Below are positions 1-6,218 of a stretch of DNA of 7,572 nucleotides, in pieces (position 1 is the stretch's first letter; each line of letters opens with the position of its first letter). The notes below the pieces were generated by a model. That model was not told the origin of the DNA. It saw only the letters and a list, made by a program, of their open reading frames with translations, and made no database searches. Source of the stretch: Candidatus Methanomethylophilaceae archaeon (lineage in GTDB: Archaea; Thermoplasmatota; Thermoplasmata; Methanomassiliicoccales; Methanomethylophilaceae). The DNA lies in NCBI GenBank assembly GCA_017616575.1, contig JAFZXW010000213.1:1-7572 (forward strand). Reading direction: 5' to 3'. A program made the translations under genes and the position numbers.

Positions 1-211
1 ATCCTTTCTTGACGGACGCCCTGAAGCCGGCGTCGACGACGGCGCCGATGAGCCTATCCGGAGGGACGCCGTCATGAGAGACGGTGGCCGTCCCCTTCTT
101 CAGGTTCACTTCGGCGGAGCTGACGCCTTCTACGGCCTCCAGCGAGGTCTTGACCTCGTTCACGCAGCCTTCGCACATCATTCCCTCTATCTTCAGGACG
201 GTGTTTGCCAT
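1..211 (-). CDS. Heavy-metal-associated (HMA) domain protein, 3' end outside window
   Basis: Seventy codons are visible, starting at the ATG at 211-209, and the frame is still open at the window edge. The product has one HMA domain: the metal-binding loop GMMCEGC puts two cysteines (residues 13 and 16) in the MxCxxC pattern, followed by the usual helix and strands and a late DAGF segment near the end of the fold. Known relatives bind Cu(I) or another soft metal, either as free cytosolic chaperones of about 70 residues (CopZ type) or as the N-terminal domain of CopA-type P-type ATPases. The visible part already covers a whole HMA domain, so both remain possible. The gene starts 9 bases after the helicase stop and in the same frame, so the two are probably co-transcribed and translationally coupled. 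No strong ribosome binding site is visible. The HMA call is firm; chaperone versus ATPase is open. Confidence 0.88.
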   Translation of the reverse strand, partial: MANTVLKIEGMMCEGCVNEVKTSLEAVEGVSSAEVNLKKGTATVSHDGVPPDRLIGAVVDAGFRASVKKG

Positions 212-220
212 GGTTGCGCA

Positions 221-3200
221 TCATTCCCGTGTTTGATTACCTTTTTGCATATTCATCCAAGCGTCCTGCGCCTCCCTCACGATGCGGGAGCACTCCTTCT
301 CGGGGTCCCTCCACATCATCGGAGTCCACAGGCGGGAGACCTTCCACCCCCTGGACCCGAGGTATCTGCGCCTGAGGCAGTCCCTGGCCATCGAGTCCCC
401 GTCCGCGGCGTACAGCCCGGCGTCCACCTCTATCCCCAGGACCCTCCTCCCGTCGCGGACGGCGGCCAGGTCCAGCACGCAGCCTTCGGCGCCGACATCG
501 CGCTCCACCCCGAACCCTGCGCGCCTCAGAGCGGATTCAAGGAGGGACGCCGCGGCGGAGCTTCCGCCCCCCGGCCTGTCAGTAACGGCCGGGCCGATGG
601 AATCCAAGACTTTCATGGCGCCCGCGGCGTCCCCGGAGGAGACGGCGTCCGCGTATCTCAGGAAGGACTTGAACAGCCCGGGGCCGCCCTCGTCGGAACG
701 GATATCGCCGGGATCGAACGACCTTATCACGACCATCCTGCTCCTGGCCCTGGTTATCGCCACGTTCAGGCGGTTCTCGCCGCCGTCCGCGTTCAGCCAG
801 CCGAACCTCTGCGAGAAGCGGCCGCCGCGGTCCCGCCCGTACCCGACGGAGAAGATTATCACGTCCCTCTCGTCGCCCTGGACGTTCTCCACGTTCTTCA
901 CGAAGAGGCCCACGTCCTCCCCTCCGCTGGTCCTGCGGGACTCGGCGGCCACCCTCCTCCCGAATGCCGGGTCCGAGGCGCACTCCGCCTCCAGAACGTC
1001 CAGGACCAGGTCCCTCTGGTAAGAGTTGAACGTTATGATCCCGACCGTCCCGTCCCCTTCCAGCACCTCCCTTAGGGCCTTGACGGCCTCCTCGGCCTCC
1101 CTGAGGTTCGCACGGCCTTCCCAGGTCCCGTCCACCCTGCGGACCTCGATGGGAGGACGTCCGGGGATGTCGACGTCCGGCGCAACATGGAGCCTCCCGC
1201 CGTAGAACGCCCGGTTGGAGAACGCCATCAGGGCGCCATATCTCGATCTGTAATGGTAATCCAGCATGGACGACGGGAACCTGGCCGCCGCGGCGTCCAG
1301 CAGGCTTCCTCCGTCGGAATCCTCGTACCTAGCGAACCCGACGGCGGAAGGGCGCAGCTGCCTCCGGTCCCCGGCGACCGCCACCCTCCTGGCGCGCTGC
1401 ATCGCCGGCACCCCCCTTTCGACGAACATCTGCGAAGCCTCGTCGAAGACCAGCAGCCCGAACATCCCCGCTTCGAGTGGAAGCACCTCGGACACCGCGT
1501 CCGGGGTCATCAGCCATATGCGGACGCCCTCGGTCATCTCGTATCCGAACCTCCTGACGAACCTGCCGGGGCTCCATCTTCTTTTAGAAGAGATGATGCG
1601 GGACATGTCCCCGAACCTCCTGGAATCCATGATGGAGCGGAGGCTTTCATCTAAAGATGAAATCGCGGATGCGCGCACGGCGGAACGCAAAGCATCCATC
1701 GCCTTCTCCGCATCCGTCAACGCATCCTCGAAAGTCTCCAGCATAGACGCGTCGAACCCTTCGTCGAAGATCCTGGCCTGTTCGGCCTCGACGAGCGCGA
1801 ACATGGCCTCCTCGACTTCTGAAAGACCGATTCCCAGCGCGGAGGACGCCTCCAAGACCCCGTTCCCGTAGGACTTCCACGCAGGGTCTAGGTCCCCGAA
1901 CATACTGGAGCCCTCAGAATAATCTCCATAGGACGCCAAAGAAGATACGACGGCATCCGGGTCCTTCAGCACCGTCCCCAGCAGGCCGGGACCGACCCCG
2001 TCGAAGAACCTTCCCAGCACAGAATAGGCTTCCCTTTCCGCCTCCATCCTGCATGACGGCCGCCCGTTCCATGATTCGGATATCCTGCGCAGGTCGGCCT
2101 CCAAAGACCTCAAGTCCTTCGGCGTCAGGCCTTCCTTCATCGCCAGGAGGACTGGGTGCTCCCGTATGGCCCCCCTGTAACGCAGGTAGGACTGCAAGAC
2201 GGAAGGGTCGGAGAACAGCCTGTGCATGGCCGCCGCCTCCTCGTAACTCAGCGTCTTGGCCCTGGACGGGACGTTCTCCTCCAACGCGGCCGGCACGGCC
2301 TTCCCGGATAGCCTACGGGCCAGGTCCTCAGAGTACAGCCTTATCGGGAGCATCCCTGACCCCTGCTCCTCGTACAACGATTCCGATATCCGGTCCAAGG
2401 CGTGCAGGGACTTCCCGACCTCCTCCTCGGCCGCCTCCAACTCAGGATTCTCCCGGACGTCCGGAAGAGAAAGCATCTTGGAAAGCTGGGGATAGAACGA
2501 GGCCTTGTCCCCAGCGTCGTCGACCAGCATGCAATAGTCGGAAATCGGCCCGAGGCGGGAGCGCACGACGTCGAGGGCGGCCTTCTTCTCCGAGACGACC
2601 AGGACGTTCATCCCCTTCAGGACGGCGGAGACGGCCATCTCGGCGATAACCTGCGACTTCCCGGTCCCCGGGGGCCCCTGCACCACCAGGCCGTCCGACT
2701 CCCACAGCGAGGAGACGATGCTCTCCTGCGCCGGATCCAAGGGTATGGAGGACGCCATAGGCCTTCCTTTGTTTCCTTCGGAAGGGGACGGGAAATGGCG
2801 GGGGGCGCCGGCCATGCGGTCCAGCACTCCGCTGGCCACGCTTCCCGAGAGGATGGACGCGAAGTCCTTCTGGACGCAGCTCGAGTACAGGGGGTACCTT
2901 CCGAGGACGGCGAATGGCATGACGGCCAATTCCCCGCGGGCGTAAGGAGGCATGCGGTCGGCGTCCCCTCCGCGGAACGGGGCCGGCCCTGGTTCCGGGC
3001 GGGAAAGACGGATGCCCGCCCCGGCGTAGAAACTCAAAAGACTGTCCATGAACCCGTCTTGAGCCACATCCTCCACAGCCAGGTCGGGAAGCGGCCCGTC
3101 CTCCCCGGAAGCCTTCATCCACGCCAGGATCAGCGCCCCGTTGAACGTCGGGTCGCGGGAGGAGTCGACGGAGACGAAGACCTCGCCCTTCTCTCTGCGG

Positions 3201-3841
3201 ACCGCCGCCGGGAACAACGCGAGGGGGGCCCTGACCGCGAAGCCGTCCTGTAGCCGTCCTTCCACGAACGGATACGCTATGTAGAGGTCGGAGACCCCCC
3301 TGTCGCGGCACTCCCTGTCGGCCTCGCGGACTATCTCCTTGACATGCCTGCGGACGCCGTCCTCGCATCCCTCAGTGCAGAACGACCCTCCCCTGAACAA
3401 CGTCCCGAAGATGTCCGCATTCTGGATGTCCAGCATGTCGATGCTGCCGGCGCGGTACATGCGCGGCTGGAATAGCATGCGGTTCCCCCTCCCCAGGTCG
3501 GTGAGGTTCTTCTCCATCCTCCTGAGGGCCTCCGCCGTCTCGCAGCGCAATCCGATGGACCCCGACCTTTCTGCCGCGAACCTGCGGGTGACCTCCAGGA
3601 AATCCTCCCCGTAGCGCTCGACGAACAGCTTCCCTACGCCGGGGATCGCGTCCAGGTCCTCCGGCCTTGTAGGGAGGCGGGAGGCGAGCTCCTCCAGGAC
3701 CGCGTCCGGACAGACCTGGCGCGCCCTGCCGGCCTCGGCGCGGAGGGCCTCCCTGACCTTGAACAGCTCATCGGACACGCCTGCCGCAGGCTCCTCGGAC
3801 GCCCCTTCGAACTGGACCTGGTCGGTGCAGACGGTGTTCAT
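221..3841 (-). CDS. HRDC-DUF4011-like-SF1 helicase-nuclease fusion protein
   Basis: A 1206-residue multidomain protein. Residues 24-90 resemble an HRDC domain (helix-hairpin-helix-like DAIPGVG at 64-70, then ERYGEDFLEV), a nucleic-acid-binding module known from RecQ helicases. Residues 101-130, with RGNRMLFQPR at 118-127, resemble the DUF4011 signature. The helicase core is superfamily 1, Upf1-like: Walker A GPPGTGKS (389-396), motif Ia (413-430), motif II DEASQ (800-804), motif III GDRRQL (824-829), the YHYRSR region, motif V around VQGDERD (987-993) and motif VI NVAITRAR (1026-1033). About 400 residues, partly coiled-coil-like, separate Walker A from motif II. The C-terminal 110 residues form a PD-(D/E)XK-like nuclease of the MTES_1575/Vsr-like kind (D1124, E1138, D1140, then a conserved W and RDPE). 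An ATP-driven DNA or RNA translocase with nuclease activity is inferred; the cellular role is unknown. The start is set by GGGAGG at 3851-3846; the frame stays open to 4165 but runs over the promoter and the opposite gene. Confidence 0.93.
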   Translation of the reverse strand: MNTVCTDQVQFEGASEEPAAGVSDELFKVREALRAEAGRARQVCPDAVLEELASRLPTRPEDLDAIPGVGKLFVERYGEDFLEVTRRFAAERSGSIGLRCETAEALRRMEKNLTDLGRGNRMLFQPRMYRAGSIDMLDIQNADIFGTLFRGGSFCTEGCEDGVRRHVKEIVREADRECRDRGVSDLYIAYPFVEGRLQDGFAVRAPLALFPAAVRREKGEVFVSVDSSRDPTFNGALILAWMKASGEDGPLPDLAVEDVAQDGFMDSLLSFYAGAGIRLSRPEPGPAPFRGGDADRMPPYARGELAVMPFAVLGRYPLYSSCVQKDFASILSGSVASGVLDRMAGAPRHFPSPSEGNKGRPMASSIPLDPAQESIVSSLWESDGLVVQGPPGTGKSQVIAEMAVSAVLKGMNVLVVSEKKAALDVVRSRLGPISDYCMLVDDAGDKASFYPQLSKMLSLPDVRENPELEAAEEEVGKSLHALDRISESLYEEQGSGMLPIRLYSEDLARRLSGKAVPAALEENVPSRAKTLSYEEAAAMHRLFSDPSVLQSYLRYRGAIREHPVLLAMKEGLTPKDLRSLEADLRRISESWNGRPSCRMEAEREAYSVLGRFFDGVGPGLLGTVLKDPDAVVSSLASYGDYSEGSSMFGDLDPAWKSYGNGVLEASSALGIGLSEVEEAMFALVEAEQARIFDEGFDASMLETFEDALTDAEKAMDALRSAVRASAISSLDESLRSIMDSRRFGDMSRIISSKRRWSPGRFVRRFGYEMTEGVRIWLMTPDAVSEVLPLEAGMFGLLVFDEASQMFVERGVPAMQRARRVAVAGDRRQLRPSAVGFARYEDSDGGSLLDAAAARFPSSMLDYHYRSRYGALMAFSNRAFYGGRLHVAPDVDIPGRPPIEVRRVDGTWEGRANLREAEEAVKALREVLEGDGTVGIITFNSYQRDLVLDVLEAECASDPAFGRRVAAESRRTSGGEDVGLFVKNVENVQGDERDVIIFSVGYGRDRGGRFSQRFGWLNADGGENRLNVAITRARSRMVVIRSFDPGDIRSDEGGPGLFKSFLRYADAVSSGDAAGAMKVLDSIGPAVTDRPGGGSSAAASLLESALRRAGFGVERDVGAEGCVLDLAAVRDGRRVLGIEVDAGLYAADGDSMARDCLRRRYLGSRGWKVSRLWTPMMWRDPEKECSRIVREAQDAWMNMQKGNQTRE

Positions 3842-3845
3842 CGTT

Positions 3846-3851
3846 CCTCCC
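3846..3851 (-). promoter_or_regulatory. Ribosome binding site of the helicase gene
   Basis: GGGAGG on the minus strand lies 4 bases before the ATG at 3841-3839. It is the strongest Shine-Dalgarno-like site in the window and it fixes this ATG, rather than the upstream ATGs of the same open frame, as the start. Confidence 0.8.
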
Positions 3852-3866
3852 GGCGGCGTTGCCGCC
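3852..3866 (-). promoter_or_regulatory. Perfect GC hairpin in the helicase 5' leader
   Basis: GGCGGC-AAC-GCCGCC on the minus strand is a perfect 6-bp inverted repeat with a 3-base loop. It directly abuts the GGGAGG ribosome binding site. If transcription starts near 3872, as the TATA-like box suggests, the hairpin fills most of the roughly 31-base leader and could affect ribosome access or mRNA stability. The repeat is seen in the sequence; the role is inferred. Confidence 0.5.
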
Positions 3867-3894
3867 ATGTATCGCTTGCACCACGCCTGTTCCG

Positions 3895-3902
3895 TATTTG
3901 AA
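3895..3902 (-). promoter_or_regulatory. Archaeal TATA-like box for the helicase gene
   Basis: TTCAAATA on the minus strand differs by one base from the idealised archaeal TTTAAATA. Its centre predicts a transcript start near 3872, giving a leader of about 31 bases that carries the hairpin and the ribosome binding site. The seven bases TCAAATA recur in the box before the DHH phosphoesterase gene. Confidence 0.5.
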
Positions 3903-3934
3903 ATTAAGAAAGGGGTGCCCGAAAGTGGCCGAAC

Positions 3935-3942
3935 GTATAATA
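3935..3942 (+). promoter_or_regulatory. Archaeal TATA-like box for the thioesterase gene
   Basis: GTATAATA is AT-rich in an otherwise GC-rich gap. Its centre is 26.5 bases upstream of the ATG at 3965, the usual spacing from an archaeal TATA box to the transcript start. This predicts a transcript beginning at or very near that ATG (leaderless) and argues against the earlier ATGs at 3948 and 3953. Confidence 0.5.
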
Positions 3943-3964
3943 TCCGCATGACATGCCGTCGATC

Positions 3965-4357
3965 ATGATCGAAACCGGAATCAAAGGGTCCGTGAGAAGA
4001 GAGGTTTCCCCAGAAATGACCGCCGCCGCGGTAGGGAGCGGGTCGCTGGAGGTCCTGGCCACGCCCGTCCTGATGACGATGGCGGAGCAGGCCGCCGCGG
4101 AGAGCCTCCTGCCGTTCCTTGCCGATGGAGAAAGCACCGTCGGCACGCGCATGGACTTCCGCCATGACGCCCCGTCCCCGATTGGAGCCGTGGCGGTGTG
4201 CGAAACGGAGCTCGTGGAAGTCGACAGAAGAAGGCTTGTGTTCCGCATTTCAGCCAGGGACGGCTCCGGGGAGATCGGGTCGGGAACCCACGAGCGCTTC
4301 CTTGTGGACTCGGCGCGCTTCATGTCCAAGGCGGCGTCCAGGTTCCGATCCCGTTGA
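3965..4357 (+). CDS. FlK-like hotdog-fold acyl-CoA thioesterase
   Basis: A 130-residue single-domain protein of the thioesterase family that includes the fluoroacetyl-CoA thioesterase FlK. It would hydrolyse a short acyl-CoA thioester in the cytosol. The FlK catalytic residues (known as Thr42, Glu50 and His76) are matched by T33 in LATP, E41 in MAEQAA and H67 in DFRHDAPSP, with identical spacing of 8 and 26 residues; the VGSG turn before the threonine also fits the family. The physiological substrate cannot be read from the sequence, and most archaeal relatives have no known link to fluoroacetate. The start at 3965 (MIETGIKG) is preferred because family members begin this way and because of the TATA box; an alternative in-frame ATG at 3953 would add MPSI. 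The gene is divergent from the helicase and convergent with the permease, overlapping it by 38 bases. Confidence 0.88.
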   Translation: MIETGIKGSVRREVSPEMTAAAVGSGSLEVLATPVLMTMAEQAAAESLLPFLADGESTVGTRMDFRHDAPSPIGAVAVCETELVEVDRRRLVFRISARDGSGEIGSGTHERFLVDSARFMSKAASRFRSR

Positions 4358-5609
4358 GGATCACCGGCAGCAGGAGGCATCCGCACAGGACCGTCCTGTC
4401 CGTTCCGAAGGATCCAGGCAGGAACCCGGCTATCAAAGCAACCAGCAGCACCATCAGACCGAAGGGGCCGGTAAGCAGCAGGACCAGCGCCACGTTGACG
4501 GCCAGCACTGCCCTGCTTATCCTCGCCTGGTCCGTAATCGAAGCCATCGATGCGAAAGCCTTCCCGGCGCGAATGGTCAGGACATAGCCGCACATAGAGC
4601 CTACGGCGGCGGAGAACAGGAGCGCTAGGAACGTCTCCGACGCCAGCCCGGAAATCCCTGCGCCGGCTATCTCCCCTATCGCGAGCGCGGTACCGGACCT
4701 TCCGCTTCCAGAGACCGACAGCGTCACTAATGAAAGGACGGCGGTCACCGACCCGATGGACGCCACGACGGCTATGAACCTGTCCGGCCGGTTCTCGGGC
4801 ATGAAGCAGGCAGAGACCGACGCGCCCACAGTGGCGGTAATTCCTGGGAACCATCCCGCGACGCATCCCATGACCACCCCTCTGAGGCCGGCTATGGCGA
4901 CTTGAGGGTCGTTCCCGTCGTCGATCTGAGGGGGAGGCCTGCCCTCCGAAGACGCCTCCAACAGGACCGGGACCCCGAACAGCCCGCACAGCATCGGGAA
5001 CATTAGGGAGCCTTCTCCAAAAAGGCCCTCCGACGGTATCGGAAGCCACATGACCGCGGCCCCCAGCGCCCCAGATACCAAGAATGCGGCCATACCGGCA
5101 GAGCCGGCGCCCCTCCTGAACTGCGCCAGGATCACCACCAGCGCAGCCCCGGCCACCATGAACGGGGATATCCTGTCTAGAACCCCCTCGGCCCCGGACA
5201 GCATCAGCCATTGAAGCGGTATCGCCAGGAGTATCGCCGCGGAGGTCCCGACCAGGCTCCCGACGGCGGCCGACCTGACCGCTGCCATTCCCTTCCCTTG
5301 AAGAAGAAGGCGATGCCCCGGCAGCACCGACACGCAGTCCTCGGAGTCCGGTGCCCCTACGAACACCGAAGGCACGAAGTCCAGGAAGGAGTGGACCACC
5401 GACGCTGACATTATGCAGCAGCACACGGCGACGGCCGCGGACTGGGGGTCCAGGAATCCTGAAAGGGACGCCTCCATTGCTGGATAAGAAGCGAGCATCA
5501 CGGCCGCCAAAGTGTTCACATGGATACCCGGGACCAGGCCGCTGAAGGTCCCCATGCCCGCGCCGGCCAGGGACGCGAGCGCGAATGTCGCCAAGTCCAG
5601 AAGGTCCAC
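4320..5609 (-). CDS. TctA-family (DUF112) membrane permease
   Basis: A 429-residue, very hydrophobic protein with roughly ten likely membrane segments, of the tripartite tricarboxylate transporter TctA family (PF01970/COG1784), in the shorter archaeal form. Two copies of the family signature are visible: GTFSGLVPGIHVNT near the N-terminus (P27-G28-I29) and GCVAGWFPGITATV in the second half (P255-G256-I257), showing the internal two-fold repeat. In bacteria TctA works with a small membrane subunit, TctB, and a binding protein, TctC; neither is present here, as is usual for archaeal members, so the substrate and mechanism are unknown. The start is a GTG, 45 bases after the hpt stop; the frame upstream holds no ATG, GTG or TTG before that stop. 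The weak upstream GGGGA is the only ribosome-binding-like sequence. It is the last gene of the DHH-hpt-permease unit. Confidence 0.86.
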   Translation of the reverse strand: MDLLDLATFALASLAGAGMGTFSGLVPGIHVNTLAAVMLASYPAMEASLSGFLDPQSAAVAVCCCIMSASVVHSFLDFVPSVFVGAPDSEDCVSVLPGHRLLLQGKGMAAVRSAAVGSLVGTSAAILLAIPLQWLMLSGAEGVLDRISPFMVAGAALVVILAQFRRGAGSAGMAAFLVSGALGAAVMWLPIPSEGLFGEGSLMFPMLCGLFGVPVLLEASSEGRPPPQIDDGNDPQVAIAGLRGVVMGCVAGWFPGITATVGASVSACFMPENRPDRFIAVVASIGSVTAVLSLVTLSVSGSGRSGTALAIGEIAGAGISGLASETFLALLFSAAVGSMCGYVLTIRAGKAFASMASITDQARISRAVLAVNVALVLLLTGPFGLMVLLVALIAGFLPGSFGTDRTVLCGCLLLPVILNGIGTWTPPWT

Positions 5610-5654
5610 TCGGCGGGATTCCCCGCGGCAGGGGATAATGGCGGGGGCGTGCGG

Positions 5655-6218
5655 TCACGTTCGCTTGACGAAAGGACGCCCGCCCTCGACCCCGACGGAC
5701 AGCAGCGCGACGACCGGAACGCCTATCCTCTCGGAGAACAAGCGGACGTCGGCCTTCGAATAGACGACCGCCACCTTCGTGAGGATGGCCCCTGCCCTCC
5801 TGGCCGCCTCCGCGATGGCGACGACGGTGCCACCGGTGTCCAGCACGTCGTCGACTATGGCGACCCTCGTGCCTTCCCCGACGCCGTTCAGGTACATGGC
5901 CGACTTGGAATAGCCTGTCTGCTGGAGAAGCCCGACCTCCCCGGGGAGCCCGTACCTCTTCTTGCGGACCACTGAGAAAGGAATTCCGACCTTCAAGGAT
6001 ATGCCGGCCGCCAGGGGTATCCCCATGGCCTCAGGGGCGAGGATCAGGTCGCAGTCGAACCCCGCCTCCGATATGAGGCCGTCCACCGCCTCCTGAAGGA
6101 CGCCGGGATCCACCCGCGGGACACCGTCGCTGATCGGATTGACGAAGTAGTCGTACCCGCCCCTGTCGACGACCGGGGCGTCCTCGAAGCATCTCCGAAG
6201 CAGGGGGTAGGATGTCAA
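5655..6218 (-). CDS. hpt: Archaeal-type hypoxanthine phosphoribosyltransferase
   Basis: A 187-residue enzyme of purine salvage that joins hypoxanthine (and possibly guanine) to PRPP, giving IMP (or GMP) in the cytosol. It belongs to the archaeal Hpt group, which is APRT-like in sequence. Visible landmarks are NPISDGVP (27-34), APEAMGIPLA (61-70), RKKRYGLPGEV (85-95), TGYSKSAMYLNG (101-112) and the PRPP-binding loop VAIVDDVLDTGGT (119-131) with its DD pair. Length and motif order match the family. The start is TTG at 6218-6216, overlapping the DHH stop as TTGA. The protein then begins MTSYPLLRRC, as expected for the family, and a GAGGG lies about ten bases before. The frame is open far upstream, but that part runs antiphase through the DHH gene and does not resemble any protein. 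It is translationally coupled to the DHH phosphoesterase. Confidence 0.93.
   Translation of the reverse strand: MTSYPLLRRCFEDAPVVDRGGYDYFVNPISDGVPRVDPGVLQEAVDGLISEAGFDCDLILAPEAMGIPLAAGISLKVGIPFSVVRKKRYGLPGEVGLLQQTGYSKSAMYLNGVGEGTRVAIVDDVLDTGGTVVAIAEAARRAGAILTKVAVVYSKADVRLFSERIGVPVVALLSVGVEGGRPFVKRT

Noticed and set aside
221..223. Selenocysteine or programmed readthrough at the helicase TGA
   Set aside because: The following ATG with a complete HMA domain explains the frame simply, and no recoding structure was recognised.
74..1075. Plus-strand open frame of 333 codons (and further plus-strand frames within 282-3253)
   Set aside because: These are antisense shadows of the helicase; they show no domain, promoter or ribosome binding site.
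3842..4165. N-terminal extension of the helicase frame by 108 codons
   Set aside because: It runs through both promoters and antisense to the thioesterase, has no recognisable content, and the strong ribosome binding site belongs to the ATG at 3841.
3904..5658. Long minus-strand open frame of 584 codons
   Set aside because: It is an out-of-phase shadow of the permease in GC-rich DNA: arginine, glycine and proline rich with no domain, while the permease frame has clear membrane segments and family motifs.
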